Assembly: GCA_964494985.1 (NCBI GenBank)
Contig: CAZBUB010000083.1
Location: forward strand, 1-7,072
Length of the DNA stretch: 7,072 nt
Direction: 5' to 3'
DNA from: CAZBUB01 sp964494985
GTDB lineage: Bacteria > Desulfobacterota > Desulfovibrionia > Desulfovibrionales > Desulfothermaceae
Made by a program: the position numbers and the translations under genes. Below are positions 6,555 through 7,072 of this stretch, piece after piece (the first letter of the stretch is position 1; every line of letters begins with the position of its first letter). A model generated the notes under the pieces. The model was not told the DNA's origin. It saw only the letters and a program-made list of their open reading frames with translations, and made no database searches.

Positions 6555-6583
6555 TTGACACCTATAATGGACCCCATTATAAT
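6555..6583 (+). promoter_or_regulatory. Perfect-consensus sigma70 promoter of the higB-like gene
   Basis: TTGACA at 6555-6560 and TATAAT at 6578-6583 are both perfect and are 17 bases apart, the optimal spacing. Transcription should begin at about 6590-6591, which is the position of the higB-like ATG, so the message would have almost no 5' leader. A strong promoter under repressor control is typical of toxin-antitoxin operons. Confidence 0.8.
6563..6581. promoter_or_regulatory. Inverted-repeat operator overlapping the -10 box
   Basis: TATAATGG, three bases (ACC), CCATTATA form a perfect 8-bp dyad that covers the spacer and most of the -10. A HigA-type helix-turn-helix antitoxin dimer bound here would block RNA polymerase, which is how higBA operons repress themselves. 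No higA is present in the window, so regulation would have to come from elsewhere. The dyad is seen directly; the role is inferred from family knowledge. Confidence 0.6.
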
Positions 6584-6590
6584 ATGACAT

Positions 6591-6839
6591 ATGATAAAAA
6601 CCTTTAAGTCTGCCGGCACAGAGGATGTTTTTGATGGGGTGGCATCGCAGGCTGCTCGAAAATGCTGCCCCCCCCCATCTATTTGGCCGGTTGCTCGTCG
6701 GAAATTGGATCAAATCAACAGAGTCCGAGAAATCAGTGAACTTAAGGTACCTCCTGGAAATCGATTGGAGCGTTTGAAAGGCGACCAGGAGAATCAATAC
6801 AGTATCCGCATTAATAAACAATATACAATAGTACCCTGA
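6591..6839 (+). pseudogene. higB: HigB-like (RelE superfamily) mRNA-cleaving toxin, 3'-truncated, antitoxin missing
   Basis: An 82-codon frame whose first 76 residues follow HigB toxins, ribosome-dependent mRNA endonucleases: MIKTFK start, VARRKLDQI at about 34-42, then the diagnostic VPPGNRLERLKGD followed by QYSIRINKQY at about 69-78. After QYTI the frame ends at once with VP and TGA, where homologues continue for about 15 residues with a strand ending near VEIVDYH. The toxin is therefore probably inactive. A 9-C run at 6668-6676 lies inside the gene; the frame is intact with nine. No higA frame follows. The ATG has no ribosome site and coincides with the predicted transcription start, suggesting leaderless translation. 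It lies divergent from the ABC operon. Family assignment is confident; loss of function is inferred. Confidence 0.75.
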
Positions 6840-6848
6840 GATAAGAGA

Positions 6849-6869
6849 GAAGCTTGAACAAGAAGCTTC
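6849..6869. repeat. Hairpin just after the truncated higB
   Basis: GAAGCTT and AAGCTTC form a perfect 7-bp stem around a 7-base loop, starting 10 bases after the higB-like stop. There is no T-run after it on either strand, so it is not a canonical terminator. The rest of 6870-7027 has no gene I can support. Confidence 0.35.
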
Positions 6870-7027
6870 AATGGACTTGGAAAAGCCGCACCGCTAGGGT
6901 TGGTCATTACTGTAGTTTGCGGCTATCAGCCTGCACCAAATCATCAGCTCATAAAGTCCAGCATGGCCGCAAAAATAAGCAATAACAGCATTCCCCATAT
7001 TCACCTCACCTGTGCAATTATCATCAT

Positions 7028-7069
7028 GCGCCGTAAGACCCCTTCCTTCAGGTAGGGGATATAAGGCGC
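7028..7069 (-). mobile_element. Probable hairpin end of an IS200/IS605-type element extending beyond the window
   Basis: The last ~45 bases form a nested, imperfect hairpin: outer GCGCC (7028-7032) with GGCGC (7065-7069), inner CCCCT (7039-7043) with AGGGG (7054-7058), and CCT with AGG near the loop. Single-strand hairpins of this size and style, with GCGCC outer arms and CCTGAAGG-type tips read on the minus strand, mark the ends of IS200/IS605 elements, usually just past tnpB. If so, tnpB would lie beyond the right edge on the minus strand and 7028 would be close to the element end. No transposase is in the window, so a plain structured RNA or terminator remains possible. Confidence 0.45.
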
Positions 7070-7072
7070 TTT

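Noticed and set aside
5601..6587. Long plus-strand open frame of 328 codons opposite the ABC ATPase
   Set aside because: It is the antisense shadow of a clearly conserved ATPase; its Gly/Gln/Pro-rich composition reflects GC-rich third positions of the opposite strand.
6354..6821. N-terminal extension of the ABC ATPase by about 156 codons in the same frame
   Set aside because: It runs antisense through the higB-like gene and its promoter, is not protein-like, and the ATPase family begins exactly at the ATG at 6353.
6894..6998. 34-codon minus-strand frame with a GAGGTGA before its ATG (MGNAVIAYFCGHAG...)
   Set aside because: The ribosome-like site is close to the start and the frame is short; with no recognisable family or neighbour it cannot be told from chance.

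Overview
The window looks like an accessory or junction-rich stretch of a free-living bacterial chromosome. The gene types (a YprB-like exonuclease, a membrane diguanylate cyclase, a NodIJ-type ABC exporter and decayed toxin-antitoxin loci), together with heavy AGG/AGA arginine usage in two of the native-looking genes, would fit a sulfate-reducing deltaproteobacterium such as a Desulfovibrionales member. That host assignment is a weak inference.

Left half, + strand. Positions 1-46 may hold the first codons of a leftward gene that leaves the window. Positions 47-623 contain no gene I can support. From 624 onward are a DEDD-type exonuclease of the YprB/RNase H-like family (624-1463), then only 8 bases later a CaCA-family cation/proton or cation/sodium exchanger (1472-2491) with very different codon usage, then a two-TM sensor diguanylate cyclase with intact GGDEF and I-site (2580-4136), preceded by a plausible sigma70 promoter whose spacer is a perfect 12-bp palindrome.

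Middle, 4137-4656. This is a scar region. A 5'-truncated small toxin-like reading frame (4145-4321) is followed, with a good Shine-Dalgarno, by a DUF2283-type antitoxin-like start (4325). After about 29 codons that frame runs without interruption into what looks like the C-terminal tail of a nitroreductase (to 4528). Two unrelated gene pieces therefore appear fused in frame at a recombination junction.

Right half, - strand. A complete two-gene ABC-2 exporter, ATPase (6353 to 5445) then permease (5448 to 4657), is coupled by a 4-base ATGA overlap. It converges on the nitroreductase tail and diverges from a HigB-like toxin gene at 6591 on the + strand.

Right edge. The higB-like gene has a perfect consensus promoter (TTGACA, 17 bp, TATAAT). 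Its -10 is embedded in a perfect 8-bp inverted repeat, and its ATG sits where transcription would begin, implying a leaderless mRNA. The gene contains a 9-C tract, is cut short at its 3' end, and has no recognisable higA after it. The window ends in a strong compound hairpin (7028-7069) resembling the end of an IS200/IS605-type element whose body would lie beyond the window.

Overall, functional cargo (exonuclease, exchanger, c-di-GMP synthase, exporter) is separated by fragments of toxin-antitoxin and enzyme genes. This is the signature of repeated insertion and deletion. I did not find a convincing wholly new defence-like system; the most unusual items are the chimeric DUF2283-nitroreductase frame and the orphan, apparently leaderless higB.
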